Positions 57,159-64,000 of a DNA stretch of 64,000 nt are shown here, piece after piece; position 1 is the first letter of the stretch, and each line of letters opens with the position of its first letter. The translations under genes and the position numbers were made by a program. The DNA is from Baekduia alba (GTDB lineage: Bacteria > Actinomycetota > Thermoleophilia > Solirubrobacterales > Solirubrobacteraceae), in assembly GCF_028416635.1 (NCBI RefSeq), contig NZ_CP114013.1:3596001-3660000 (forward strand), given 5' to 3'. The notes beneath the pieces are model-generated. The model made no database searches, was not told the origin of the DNA, and saw nothing but the letters and a program-made list of their open reading frames with translations.

Positions 57159-57593
57159 CTAGCGCACGCGCTCGGTGCGGCCGCGGAGCTGGCTGACGAT
57201 GACGTCATCGCAACCGCCGGCGTGGCGGAGGGCGCGGCGCAACTGGGTGGCGCTGTAGCGGTGGCGCAGGGTGCCGTGGGTGTGGCAGTCGTGCAGGAGT
57301 GCTGTGGTCGTTCGGCCGCCGCGGGTCCCGACGTAGAGGGCGCGCTGGGCGGAGATCGCCGCGTGGCAGTTGGTGTACTGGTCGATGTCGGCGGGGATGG
57401 TGCGCACCGCGGCGGCCAGCGCCTTCGCGCGGTAGTGATGGTTCAACCGGCCGTCGTGCGCGCAGTCCTTGAAGATGGCGGCGGTGGCGCGCTGCGTGGT
57501 CGTGCGGGCCTGGGCGGCGGTGGCGCTCGTGATCGAGGCAGCGACCAGCGCGAGGATGAGGAGCGAGAGGGAAGCGGTGCGAGTTAGAGTCAT
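57159..57593 (-). CDS. Small secreted protein with two internal repeats
   Basis: A 144-residue protein with a clear signal peptide (LSLLILALVAASITSATA, cleavage near Ala-Gln-Ala). The mature part has two related units, FKDCAHDGRLNHHYRAKAL and LHDCHTHGTLRHRYSATQL, each with DC, G-x-L, H-x-Y and a following LRRAL-type helix, plus an extra Cys after each. I recall similar small secreted proteins in Solirubrobacterales genomes; no function is known to me. Start ATG 57593. Confidence 0.75.
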   Translation of the reverse strand: MTLTRTASLSLLILALVAASITSATAAQARTTTQRATAAIFKDCAHDGRLNHHYRAKALAAAVRTIPADIDQYTNCHAAISAQRALYVGTRGGRTTTALLHDCHTHGTLRHRYSATQLRRALRHAGGCDDVIVSQLRGRTERVR

Positions 57594-57925
57594 GATGGTC
57601 AGACCGGCGTGGTCCTGCGAAGTTGCGCCCAGGCCCTCGGACCTGGCGAGATGGTCCCGCAATCGTCATCTCCGAGCGCGCAGCCTTCTCCACGGAATGC
57701 ACGAGGTCGCCGCTCAGCGCGGCTGGCGATGCGTGTACAGGTGGGTCGCCCAGATGTAGGACAACGCGGCCAGGCCGACGCTCCAGGCGATCGCGGCGAT
57801 CGCGTCGTGTCGGTCGGGACGAAGCCCTGCCGAGGAACGGGCGCAGGGTTGAGGAACATGGGGGCGTTGCTGGCCGTCTCGACGCTCTTGGCGGCACCAG
57901 GGCGGCGGCCGGTACGCTGCGCGCC
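57594..57925. other. Intergenic stretch with only a possible membrane-protein relic
   Basis: The minus strand at about 57857-57714 encodes, after a frame change, one hydrophobic helix (AIAAIAWSVGLAALSYIWA) followed by HLYTHRQPR and a stop, without a usable start codon. It may be a frameshifted relic. The right part must contain the ArsR promoter. Nothing else is recognisable. Confidence 0.35.
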
Positions 57926-58258
57926 ATGGCGGAGACCGCGACCGGGCCGGATCCCGAGCTGCTCCGGGCGCTGCGCGCGCTGGCGAACCCCACCCGCCTG
58001 CAGGTCCTCTCGTGGCTGCGCGAGCCCGCGCGGCACTTCGACCCGGCGGTGACGATCGCCGACCCGGTCGAGGTCGGCGTCTGCGTGAGCCACATCCAGG
58101 CCAAGGCGGGCCTGGCCCAGTCGACGATGTCGGCCTACATGGCCGAGCTCGAGCGCGCGGGGCTGGTCCAGGCGACGCGCGTCGGGCGGTGGACCCACTA
58201 CAAGCGCGACGAGGCCCGGATCGGGCGGCTCGTCGCGCTCCTCGGGCAGACGCTCTAG
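57926..58258 (+). CDS. ArsR-family transcriptional regulator
   Basis: A 110-residue winged-helix protein: LLRALRALANPTRLQVLSWL, the recognition region HIQAKAGLAQSTMSAYMAEL, and the wing LVQATRVGRWTHYKRDE. No Cys pair of the ArsR/SmtB metal type is seen apart from one Cys (VGVCVSH), so metal sensing is not indicated. Convergent with the LLM oxidoreductase gene; the target is unknown. Confidence 0.85.
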   Translation: MAETATGPDPELLRALRALANPTRLQVLSWLREPARHFDPAVTIADPVEVGVCVSHIQAKAGLAQSTMSAYMAELERAGLVQATRVGRWTHYKRDEARIGRLVALLGQTL

Positions 58259-58273
58259 GGCCGTGGGGCGCTG

Positions 58274-59146
58274 CTATAGCAGCGCCTCGGCGAGCCGCCG
58301 CCAGTGCGGCATCGCCGGCTGGCCCGGCGCGACGCCGATGACCTGCACGGCCACGTGGTCGGCACCGGCCTCGACGTGGGCCCGCAGCTTCGCCACGATC
58401 GTGTCCGCGTCGCCCCAGAACACCAGGTCGTCGACGATCCGATCGCTTCCCCCATCGCTGAGCTCCGCTTCGCCGTAGCCCAGCCGCCGGAACTTCGCGA
58501 TGTTGTACTTCGTGGCGAGGTAGACCTGGAGGTGCTCGCGCGCGAGGGCGCGGGCCTTCGCCGGGTCGGTCTCGAACAGCACGGCGTGCTCGACGCCGAG
58601 GAAGGCGCCTGCGCCGAGGATCTCGCGCGCCTGCGCCGTGTGCTCGACGTTGACGTGGTAGGTCAGCGCCCCGCCCGCGCGGTCGCGCGCCAGCGCCAGC
58701 ATCTTCGGGCCATAGGCCGCCAGGAACCGCCGCATCGGCCCGGCCGGCGCCGGCGCGATCGGCTCCTGCGCGTCGAGCTCGTCCAGGTACGCCGCCATCG
58801 CCGCCATCGGGGTCGTCCCCGGCTGGCCGGCACCGAATCCGAGGCCGAGCGCGTGCCGGTCGGGGAAGGCGTCGGCCAGCAGCAGGCCGGCCGCATGGGT
58901 CCACCGCGCCGGGCGCGACCAGATCACGGCGACGGCGTTCATCACGCGGATCCGCTCGGTGCAGGAGAGCAGGAAGCCGGCGTGCGTCAGCGCCTCCCGG
59001 CCGAGCAGCTCGGGGAACCAGAAGGCGGGCCACCCCAGCTCCTCCAGCTCCTGGATCGCCTCGCGCATCTGCCCCGCGGACAGGTGCTCGAAGTCGAAGG
59101 TGTACACGCCGAAGGTGCCGACGTCCAGGCCGTTCAGGGTTCCCAT
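58274..59146 (-). CDS. LLM-class (F420-type) flavin-dependent oxidoreductase
   Basis: A 290-residue luciferase-like TIM-barrel protein: VGTFGVYTFDFEHLSA, ELGWPAFWFPELLGREAL, GLGFGAGQPG and a conserved ADTIVAKLRAHVEAGADHVAVQV near the end, matching actinobacterial F420-dependent members. Last gene of the operon that starts with the acyl-CoA synthetase. It may oxidise or reduce a substrate imported by the adjacent ABC system; whether the cofactor is F420 or FMN is not certain. Confidence 0.85.
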   Translation of the reverse strand: MGTLNGLDVGTFGVYTFDFEHLSAGQMREAIQELEELGWPAFWFPELLGREALTHAGFLLSCTERIRVMNAVAVIWSRPARWTHAAGLLLADAFPDRHALGLGFGAGQPGTTPMAAMAAYLDELDAQEPIAPAPAGPMRRFLAAYGPKMLALARDRAGGALTYHVNVEHTAQAREILGAGAFLGVEHAVLFETDPAKARALAREHLQVYLATKYNIAKFRRLGYGEAELSDGGSDRIVDDLVFWGDADTIVAKLRAHVEAGADHVAVQVIGVAPGQPAMPHWRRLAEALL

Positions 59147-59159
59147 CGCGATGCTCCCG

Positions 59160-59519
59160 TCAGCCGGCGGCCGGCGCGCCGGTGCCCGTCGCGTGCCCGG
59201 CGATCGAGCCCTTGTCGGCCTCGCCGCCCGGCAGCGCCTCGTACAACACGATCTCCGGCCCGGCGGCGAAGTAGTCGCCGACGGCCTTCAAGGCATCCTG
59301 GATGTGGTCGGTGGCGATGTGCTCCTCGAGCAGCTCGCGCGACGCCCAGCGCTCCACGAACACCATCTTGCGCGGGTCGTCGAGGCCGCGGTGGACGGCG
59401 TAGAGCAGGCAGCCGGGGTCCGCGTGGCTCGGCGCGAGCAGCTCGTCGAGGAACCGGGCGGCCGCGTCCTCCTGACCGGGATGGGTGAGGAACGTGGCGA
59501 TGACGACGACTTCGGACAT
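59160..59519 (-). CDS. Antibiotic-biosynthesis-monooxygenase (ABM) domain protein
   Basis: A 119-residue dimeric alpha-beta-barrel protein of the ABM/quinol monooxygenase group: VVVIATFLTHPGQEDAAARFL, HADPGCLLYAVHR, MVFVERWASRELLEEHIAT. Such proteins work without cofactor on quinols or polycyclic phenols, or as aldehyde-tolerance factors. The C-terminal tail after EALPGGEADKG is poorly conserved. Positioned between permease and LLM oxidoreductase genes. Confidence 0.82.
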   Translation of the reverse strand: MSEVVVIATFLTHPGQEDAAARFLDELLAPSHADPGCLLYAVHRGLDDPRKMVFVERWASRELLEEHIATDHIQDALKAVGDYFAAGPEIVLYEALPGGEADKGSIAGHATGTGAPAAG

Positions 59520-59539
59520 GGTGTTCTTCTCCTTCGTGT

Positions 59540-60592
59540 TCACGGCATGACGGGTTCGCGCACCGGCTCGGTCGCCGCGTGGGCGCCCTCGCCGATCCTG
59601 GCCAGTTGACGCTCGCGGGCGCGCGCGGCCTTGACGCGCGTCGCGTAGCCCGAGAGGCCGACGGCCACGACGAGCACGGTTCCGTTGAAGACGGGCTGGA
59701 CCCACGCGGCGGCGCCCAGCTGCTGCAGCCCGGACACGGCGACCGAGAGCGCGTAGGCGGCGAGCACCGTCCCGATCGGGTTGAACCGGCCGGGCTCGAT
59801 GGCGGTCGCGCCGAGGAACGCCCCGGCGAACGCCGGCAGCAGGTACGTGCCCTCGCCGCCGGGCACGGTCGAGCCGAGCTCGCTGCCGAGGACGACGCCG
59901 CCGAGCGCGGCGAGCACGCCCGAGCCGACGAAGGCCGCGATGACGAGGCGATCGGCGCGGATGCCGCTCAACTGCGCCGCGCGCCGGTTCCCGCCGACCG
60001 CGTACAGCCGCCGGCCCAGCGGCAGCCGGGCGAGCCCGAACCAGAGCGTCGCGGCGACCAACGCCATGTAGATGACCGGCAGCGGGAGTCCGAGCACGCT
60101 GCCGCGCGCCAGGCTCGTGAGCGAGTGCGGCACGCCTTGGTAGATCGGCGAGCCGCCCGTGTACCAGATGACCAGGCCACCCATGATCGTTCCGCTCGCC
60201 AGCGTCGCGACGAACGCGTTGATCTGCAACTTGACGATGACCAGCCCGTTGACGAGCCCCAGCAGCGCGCCGGCGAGCACCGCGAGCACGACGGCCAGCC
60301 CGGGCGGCAGGCCCTGCAGCGCGCAGAGCCCGGTCACGAGCGCCTGCGCGACGCCCAGGATGCCGGAGACCGAGAGGTCGAACTCGCCCACGATCAGCGG
60401 GAGCATCGCACCCAGCGCGAGCAGCACGACGACCGCCTGGTTGTTGAGGATCGACCGGTAGTTGTCCCACGTGGCGAAGCTGCTGGGCTTCACCAGCGAG
60501 AAGCCGGCGACCAGCACCACCAGGATCAGCGCGAGGCCGTAGCGCGCGATCCAACTCGTCCCGCGATCGCGCCGACTCAGATCAAGTGCCAT
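59540..60592 (-). CDS. Ribose-type ABC transporter permease (second system)
   Basis: A 350-residue RbsC-family permease with the signature PLIVGEFDLSVSGILGVAQ and VNGLVIVKLQINAFVATLASG, and about eight to ten hydrophobic segments. It overlaps the ATPase stop by 11 bases. Partner of the ATPase and lipoprotein upstream; the cargo is unknown. Confidence 0.9.
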   Translation of the reverse strand: MALDLSRRDRGTSWIARYGLALILVVLVAGFSLVKPSSFATWDNYRSILNNQAVVVLLALGAMLPLIVGEFDLSVSGILGVAQALVTGLCALQGLPPGLAVVLAVLAGALLGLVNGLVIVKLQINAFVATLASGTIMGGLVIWYTGGSPIYQGVPHSLTSLARGSVLGLPLPVIYMALVAATLWFGLARLPLGRRLYAVGGNRRAAQLSGIRADRLVIAAFVGSGVLAALGGVVLGSELGSTVPGGEGTYLLPAFAGAFLGATAIEPGRFNPIGTVLAAYALSVAVSGLQQLGAAAWVQPVFNGTVLVVAVGLSGYATRVKAARARERQLARIGEGAHAATEPVREPVMP

Positions 60593-62105
60593 AAGATGCT
60601 CCCGTGAGTGCGGCGACGGTGATCTCGTCGCCCTCGAGGATCGTCACCAGCCCGCCGCGGCACAGGACCGTCGCGCGGTCGGCGACCTCGGCGACCTCTT
60701 CGAAGTCGGAGCTCGCCACCAGGACCGTGAGGCCTGCGGCGCACGCGTCGCGGAGCTTCGCGTAGATGACCGCGCGGGCGCCGACGTCGACGCCGGCGGT
60801 CGGCTCGCTGAGCAGCAGGACGCGCGGCCCGGCCGCGAGCGCCCGCGCCACCAGCAGCTTCTGGGCGTTGCCGCCGCTGAACTCCGACACCTGCGCATCG
60901 CACGCGCGCGGCCGGATGTCGAAGTCCTCCATCAACACCTGAGCGGTGCGCCGCTCGGTGCGGCGGTCGACCGGGCGCCATCCGCGCTGGGACGGGTTCG
61001 GGAACAGGTTCTCCCGCGCCGTGAGCGTCGCGGCCAGGCCGGCGGCGTTGCGATCGCTCGGCACGTGATGCAGGCCGTGGGCGAGCGCCGCCGCGGGATG
61101 TGACGGCACGTAGCGCGCGCCGTCGAGCCGCACCTCTCCCCCGTCGTGCGGCCCGGCGCCGAACAGCGCGTCGACCGTCCGCAGATGGCCGGCGTCGGCG
61201 AACCCGGTCACCGCGACGACCTCGCCGGCCGCCGCGTCGAGGTCCAGCGGCCCGAACCCCGGTCCGCTGAAGCGCTCGAGCGCCAGCCGCGCGCCGCCGT
61301 CGCGGCGTGGGCGGCGCGGACCGCTCGCGGCCAGGGGCGCGTCGCCGACGATCATCTGGATCAACGACGGCGCCGTCAGCTGCGCGACGGGCGCCGTCCC
61401 GGCCAGCTCGCCATTGCGCAGGACCGTGACGCGATCGCAGTGCGTGAGCACCTCGTCGAGCCGGTGCGTCACGAGGATGCAGCCCAGGCCGGCGGCGCGG
61501 AGGCGCTGCAGGATCGCCAGCAGCCGGCCTGCCTCGCCGGCCGCCAGGCTCGCCGTCGGCTCGTCGAGCACGACCAGCCGCGCGTCGAGCGCCAGCGCCC
61601 GCACGATCGCGACCGTCGCCTGCTCGGCGATCGAGAGCTCCGCGACGAGCGCGTCGGGAGGCACGTCGACCTCGAGCCGGTCGAGGGCCGCGCGGGCGAA
61701 CGCCCGCGTGGCCTCCCAGTCGATCCCGGTCGCGCCCGTCCGATAGCCGGCGTACTGCGCGATGTTCTCGGCCACCGTCATCGAGCCGACGAGCCCGAGG
61801 TCCTGGTGGATGAACGCGATGCCGAGGTCGGCCATCGTGCGCGGCGTGCGCCCGCCGGCGACCGGCTCGCCCGCGAAGGCGATCGAGCCCCCGTCCTCCT
61901 GGTCGACCGCCGCCAGGATCCTGACGAGCGTCGACTTGCCGGCGCCGTTCTCACCGAGCAGCGCGTGGATCTCCCCCGGCGCGACGGTGAAGTCGACGCC
62001 GGCGAGCGCGGCGGTGCCGCCGTAGACCTTGGTCAGCCCGCGGATCTCGAGCAGCGGCGGCGCCGCGGCGCCGAGCCGTGGGGCGTCATGGACCATGATG
62101 CTCAC
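60582..62105 (-). CDS. Ribose-type ABC transporter ATP-binding protein (second system)
   Basis: A 507-residue two-domain ATPase. NBD1 is intact: Walker A LLGENGAGKSTLVRIL, signature ELSIAEQATVAIVRAL, Walker B LVVLDEPTASL. NBD2 is degenerate: TGFADAGHLRTV in place of Walker A, and LLLSEPTAGVDVG, with Ser where Walker B Asp is normal. The signature FSGGNAQKLLVARAL is kept. GTG 62105 overlaps the binding-protein stop (GTGA); ATG 62096 is an alternative start three codons on. Confidence 0.88.
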   Translation of the reverse strand: MSIMVHDAPRLGAAAPPLLEIRGLTKVYGGTAALAGVDFTVAPGEIHALLGENGAGKSTLVRILAAVDQEDGGSIAFAGEPVAGGRTPRTMADLGIAFIHQDLGLVGSMTVAENIAQYAGYRTGATGIDWEATRAFARAALDRLEVDVPPDALVAELSIAEQATVAIVRALALDARLVVLDEPTASLAAGEAGRLLAILQRLRAAGLGCILVTHRLDEVLTHCDRVTVLRNGELAGTAPVAQLTAPSLIQMIVGDAPLAASGPRRPRRDGGARLALERFSGPGFGPLDLDAAAGEVVAVTGFADAGHLRTVDALFGAGPHDGGEVRLDGARYVPSHPAAALAHGLHHVPSDRNAAGLAATLTARENLFPNPSQRGWRPVDRRTERRTAQVLMEDFDIRPRACDAQVSEFSGGNAQKLLVARALAAGPRVLLLSEPTAGVDVGARAVIYAKLRDACAAGLTVLVASSDFEEVAEVADRATVLCRGGLVTILEGDEITVAALTGASYGT

Positions 62106-63331
62106 GGCTGCCGCCAGAGCTTGCGGTAGACCGAGGCGTAGTCGAACAGCGACTGGAACGCGCCCACGCCCGTGCTCGGCACGGTCGCCTTGGTGTACAG
62201 GTGCGCGAGGTAGGGCAACTGCTCGGGCTTGACGTAGGGCGCCTTGTCGAGGCCGCGGATCACCTGGTCGATCGCCTGGTACATCGCCAGCTGCGGATCG
62301 ACCGAGCTGACCATCGCCAGCGTGCCGGCGTGCAGCGTCTGCTGGTTGACCGCGTCGAGGTCGTCGGCGTAGACCATGATCTTGCGCCCCGAGCTGGCCA
62401 CGGCCTGGACCGCCGACGGCATCCCGACCGAGTAGGGCATCACCAACGTGTCCATCTTGGGGTTGCCGTTGATGATCCCGGTGATGATGTTGGCCGCCTT
62501 GGCCGAGTCCGCGGCGTCGGTCACCTGCCACGTGGCGGTCTTGACCCTGCAGGTCGAGCAGCCTTCGACGACGTGCACGAGGTTGCCGATCTTGCGGATG
62601 ACGGCGGGGAAGCCCTCGTCCTTGATCGCCACGACGTTGGCCTTGCCGGCGCTGTCGGCGACGATGCCCCAGCCCAGCAGCTCGGTCGACAGGCCGTTGG
62701 CGTAGTCGGCGGCCGCGTCGAACTGGCCGCTGCCACCGGTCGGCGTCGGGTCGCAGGTCGACACCGTGACGATCCCGGCCTTGCGCGCCTGCTCGAGCTT
62801 GTCGGCGACCTGGGTCGCGGTGATGCACATGCCGACGATCGCGCTCGGGTGCAGGGCGATCGCGCTCGACATCGCCTGGTTGAGGTTCTGGATGTCGGCT
62901 TTGCCGTTGATGTTCACCAAGTGCGTCTCGAAGCCCGCGGCCTGCGCGATCTTGGCGCCGGACTGCACGGTCTCGTTGCAGATCACCGCGCCGCACGAGA
63001 CGAACGCGATGCTCTTGCCCTTGGGCACCGGCGGCGTCTGCGACGGCCCGAGCCAGCTCGTCATGACCTTCAGCTGCGCGGCGGGCGTGAACGCGTCGGT
63101 CGGCGAGTACACCAGACCGTGCTGCGCGTCCGCGCTGATCTTCTTGGCCTGCGCGACGTACGTGGCGGACGACGTCTCCGCCCCGCCGCCCGCGGGCGCC
63201 GCCGACGCGCTCGAGTCGCTGCTGCTGCTCCCGCAGCCCGCCACCCCCGCGGCGGCGCCGCCGATCGTGGCAGCGACCGCCGCCCAGCCGGCACCGCGCT
63301 TGAGGTGCCTGAACCGCTTCTGCGTCTGCAT
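62102..63331 (-). CDS. ABC transporter substrate-binding lipoprotein (second system)
   Basis: A 409-residue type 1 binding protein: basic N-terminus, IGGAAAGVAGC lipobox with Cys33 and a Ser/Ala linker, then KSIAFVSCGAVICNETVQSG and ANVVAIKDEGFPAVIRKIGN. It resembles the 'sugar-like' binding proteins used for many small organics. ATG 63331 is preferred over 63355 because GAGGGAGAGG lies just before it. Follows the acyl-CoA synthetase gene by 57 bases. Confidence 0.88.
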   Translation of the reverse strand: MQTQKRFRHLKRGAGWAAVAATIGGAAAGVAGCGSSSSDSSASAAPAGGGAETSSATYVAQAKKISADAQHGLVYSPTDAFTPAAQLKVMTSWLGPSQTPPVPKGKSIAFVSCGAVICNETVQSGAKIAQAAGFETHLVNINGKADIQNLNQAMSSAIALHPSAIVGMCITATQVADKLEQARKAGIVTVSTCDPTPTGGSGQFDAAADYANGLSTELLGWGIVADSAGKANVVAIKDEGFPAVIRKIGNLVHVVEGCSTCRVKTATWQVTDAADSAKAANIITGIINGNPKMDTLVMPYSVGMPSAVQAVASSGRKIMVYADDLDAVNQQTLHAGTLAMVSSVDPQLAMYQAIDQVIRGLDKAPYVKPEQLPYLAHLYTKATVPSTGVGAFQSLFDYASVYRKLWRQP

Positions 63332-63388
63332 CTGACCCTCTCCCTCCTCGGACACACGACATCACCTACAACAACCCACTGCTCTCCC

Positions 63389-64000
63389 TCAGCCACCGGG
63401 ACCGTGGTCGCCGGCGCGCCGAAGCTCGTCTCGGATCCGCGCGATCGCCGCGGGGTCCTCGGCCGCCGAGAGGTCCCCGGCGTCCTCCCCGAGCGCCGCG
63501 GCCCGCAGCGCGCGGCGCAGGACCTTGCCCGAGCGCGTCTTGGGGATCGCCGCGACGCGGATCACTCGCGCAGGCGTGAACGGCCGTCCGAGCTGCGCGG
63601 CGACCACGCCCGCCAGGCGCGCGGACGCATCGGCGCCGGCTGGATCGACCGGCGCCCAGAAGCACCACAGCGCCTCGCCCTTGAGCGCGTCGGGCACGCC
63701 CACCGCGGCCGCCTCGGCGACCGTCGGGTCGGCGACCAGGGCGGACTCCACCTCGGCGGGTCCGAGCCGCTGGCCGGCGATGTTGATGGTCTCGTCGGAC
63801 CGGCCGAGCAGGAACCACTGCCCGTCCTCGTCGACCCGCGCCCAGTCCCCGTGGTGCCACACGCCGGGGAAGCGCGACCAGTAGGTCGCGAGGTAGCGCT
63901 CCGCGTCGCCCCAGATCCCGCGGGTCATGCCGGGCCACGGCCGCGTGCAGACCAGCTCGCCGACGGCGCCGCGTACGGGCCGGGCGTCGTCGTCGAAGAC
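63389..64000 (-). CDS. Acyl-CoA synthetase (acetyl-CoA synthetase family), C-terminal part, cut by window edge
   Basis: The last 203 residues of an AMP-forming ligase; the gene continues beyond 64000. Visible are WHHGDWARVDEDGQWFLLGR, the hinge region SDETINIAGQRLGPAEVE and the catalytic-lysine motif PKTRSGKVLRRAL. The order of blocks fits acetyl-/acetoacetyl-CoA synthetase types. It heads the operon with the second ABC importer, ABM and LLM genes, so it may activate a carboxylic acid from the same substrate. Confidence 0.88.
   Translation of the reverse strand, partial: VFDDDARPVRGAVGELVCTRPWPGMTRGIWGDAERYLATYWSRFPGVWHHGDWARVDEDGQWFLLGRSDETINIAGQRLGPAEVESALVADPTVAEAAAVGVPDALKGEALWCFWAPVDPAGADASARLAGVVAAQLGRPFTPARVIRVAAIPKTRSGKVLRRALRAAALGEDAGDLSAAEDPAAIARIRDELRRAGDHGPGG

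Noticed and set aside
56657-57208. Minus-strand frame over the tetR end
   Set aside because: Shadow of tetR; only the short VSCT-like stretch in another frame looks like former coding sequence.
57714-57857. Small membrane protein ending LYTHRQPR
   Set aside because: Convincing hydrophobic helix but no start codon in frame; would need a frameshift, so listed only as a possible relic.
1-64000. CRISPR arrays, tRNA genes, transposases, phage genes
   Set aside because: Looked for repeat-spacer patterns, tRNA-like cloverleaf ends and transposase/integrase motifs; none seen by eye, though a tRNA could be missed without a scanner.

Overview
The window is very GC-rich, densely coded DNA from an actinobacterium. 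A Thermoleophilia/Solirubrobacterales-type host is my best guess. It rests on a secreted repeat protein at 57.2-57.6 kb, a fragment of a 'VSCT' repeat protein at 57.0-57.1 kb, an F420-type oxidoreductase and general gene style, not on any phylogenetic marker. I see no rRNA, tRNA, CRISPR array, insertion sequence or phage gene. Most genes sit in long operons coupled by ATGA or GTGA stop/start overlaps.

The left and middle of the window (2.9-52 kb) form a catabolic island for small N-methyl and C-N compounds. At 2.9-14.1 kb (minus strand) lies a complete N-methylglutamate route for methylamine: N-methylglutamate synthase (mgsABC), gamma-glutamylmethylamide synthetase (gmaS), a four-subunit N-methylglutamate dehydrogenase (sarcosine-oxidase-like), and folD and purU to turn methylene-THF into formate. 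A GAF-PucR regulator is divergent to it. At 38.2-46.3 kb (minus) lies a second four-subunit oxidase operon, glyA-soxB-soxD-orf-soxA-soxG-sdaA, which would convert sarcosine to glycine, serine and pyruvate. It has its own divergent PucR regulator.

Between them (15.9-38.2 kb) is a set of operons that appear to share one operator. A 15-bp pseudo-palindrome, GTATnCnnnGnATAC, overlaps the promoters of: (i) an ABC importer operon carrying an amidase and a deaminase-like amidohydrolase; (ii) a 1287-residue hydantoinase A/B fusion plus an N-carbamoylsarcosine-amidase-like enzyme; (iii) an M28-type hydrolase and a divergent CoxG protein; (iv) a molybdenum hydroxylase (coxMSL-like) followed by a cobalt nitrile hydratase and the cobalt transporter CbtAB; and (v) 17 kb away, an XdhC-MoxR fusion plus CoxE. 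A GntR/FCD regulator sits in the middle. Taken together the genes suggest uptake of an N-methylated heterocycle, ring oxidation or deamination, ATP-dependent ring opening, decarbamoylation to sarcosine, and feeding into the sarcosine and methylamine operons.

The right end (52-64 kb) is more ordinary accessory sequence: remnants of a sugar ABC/SMP-30 operon, alpha/beta hydrolases (one fused to a LuxR domain), a TetR-MFS pair with two clear operators, a secreted repeat protein, an ArsR regulator, and a second ribose-type ABC importer operon with an acyl-CoA synthetase, a monooxygenase and an F420-type oxidoreductase. The left end begins with a large sulfatase (0.36-2.7 kb); positions 1-362 hold no gene I can support.
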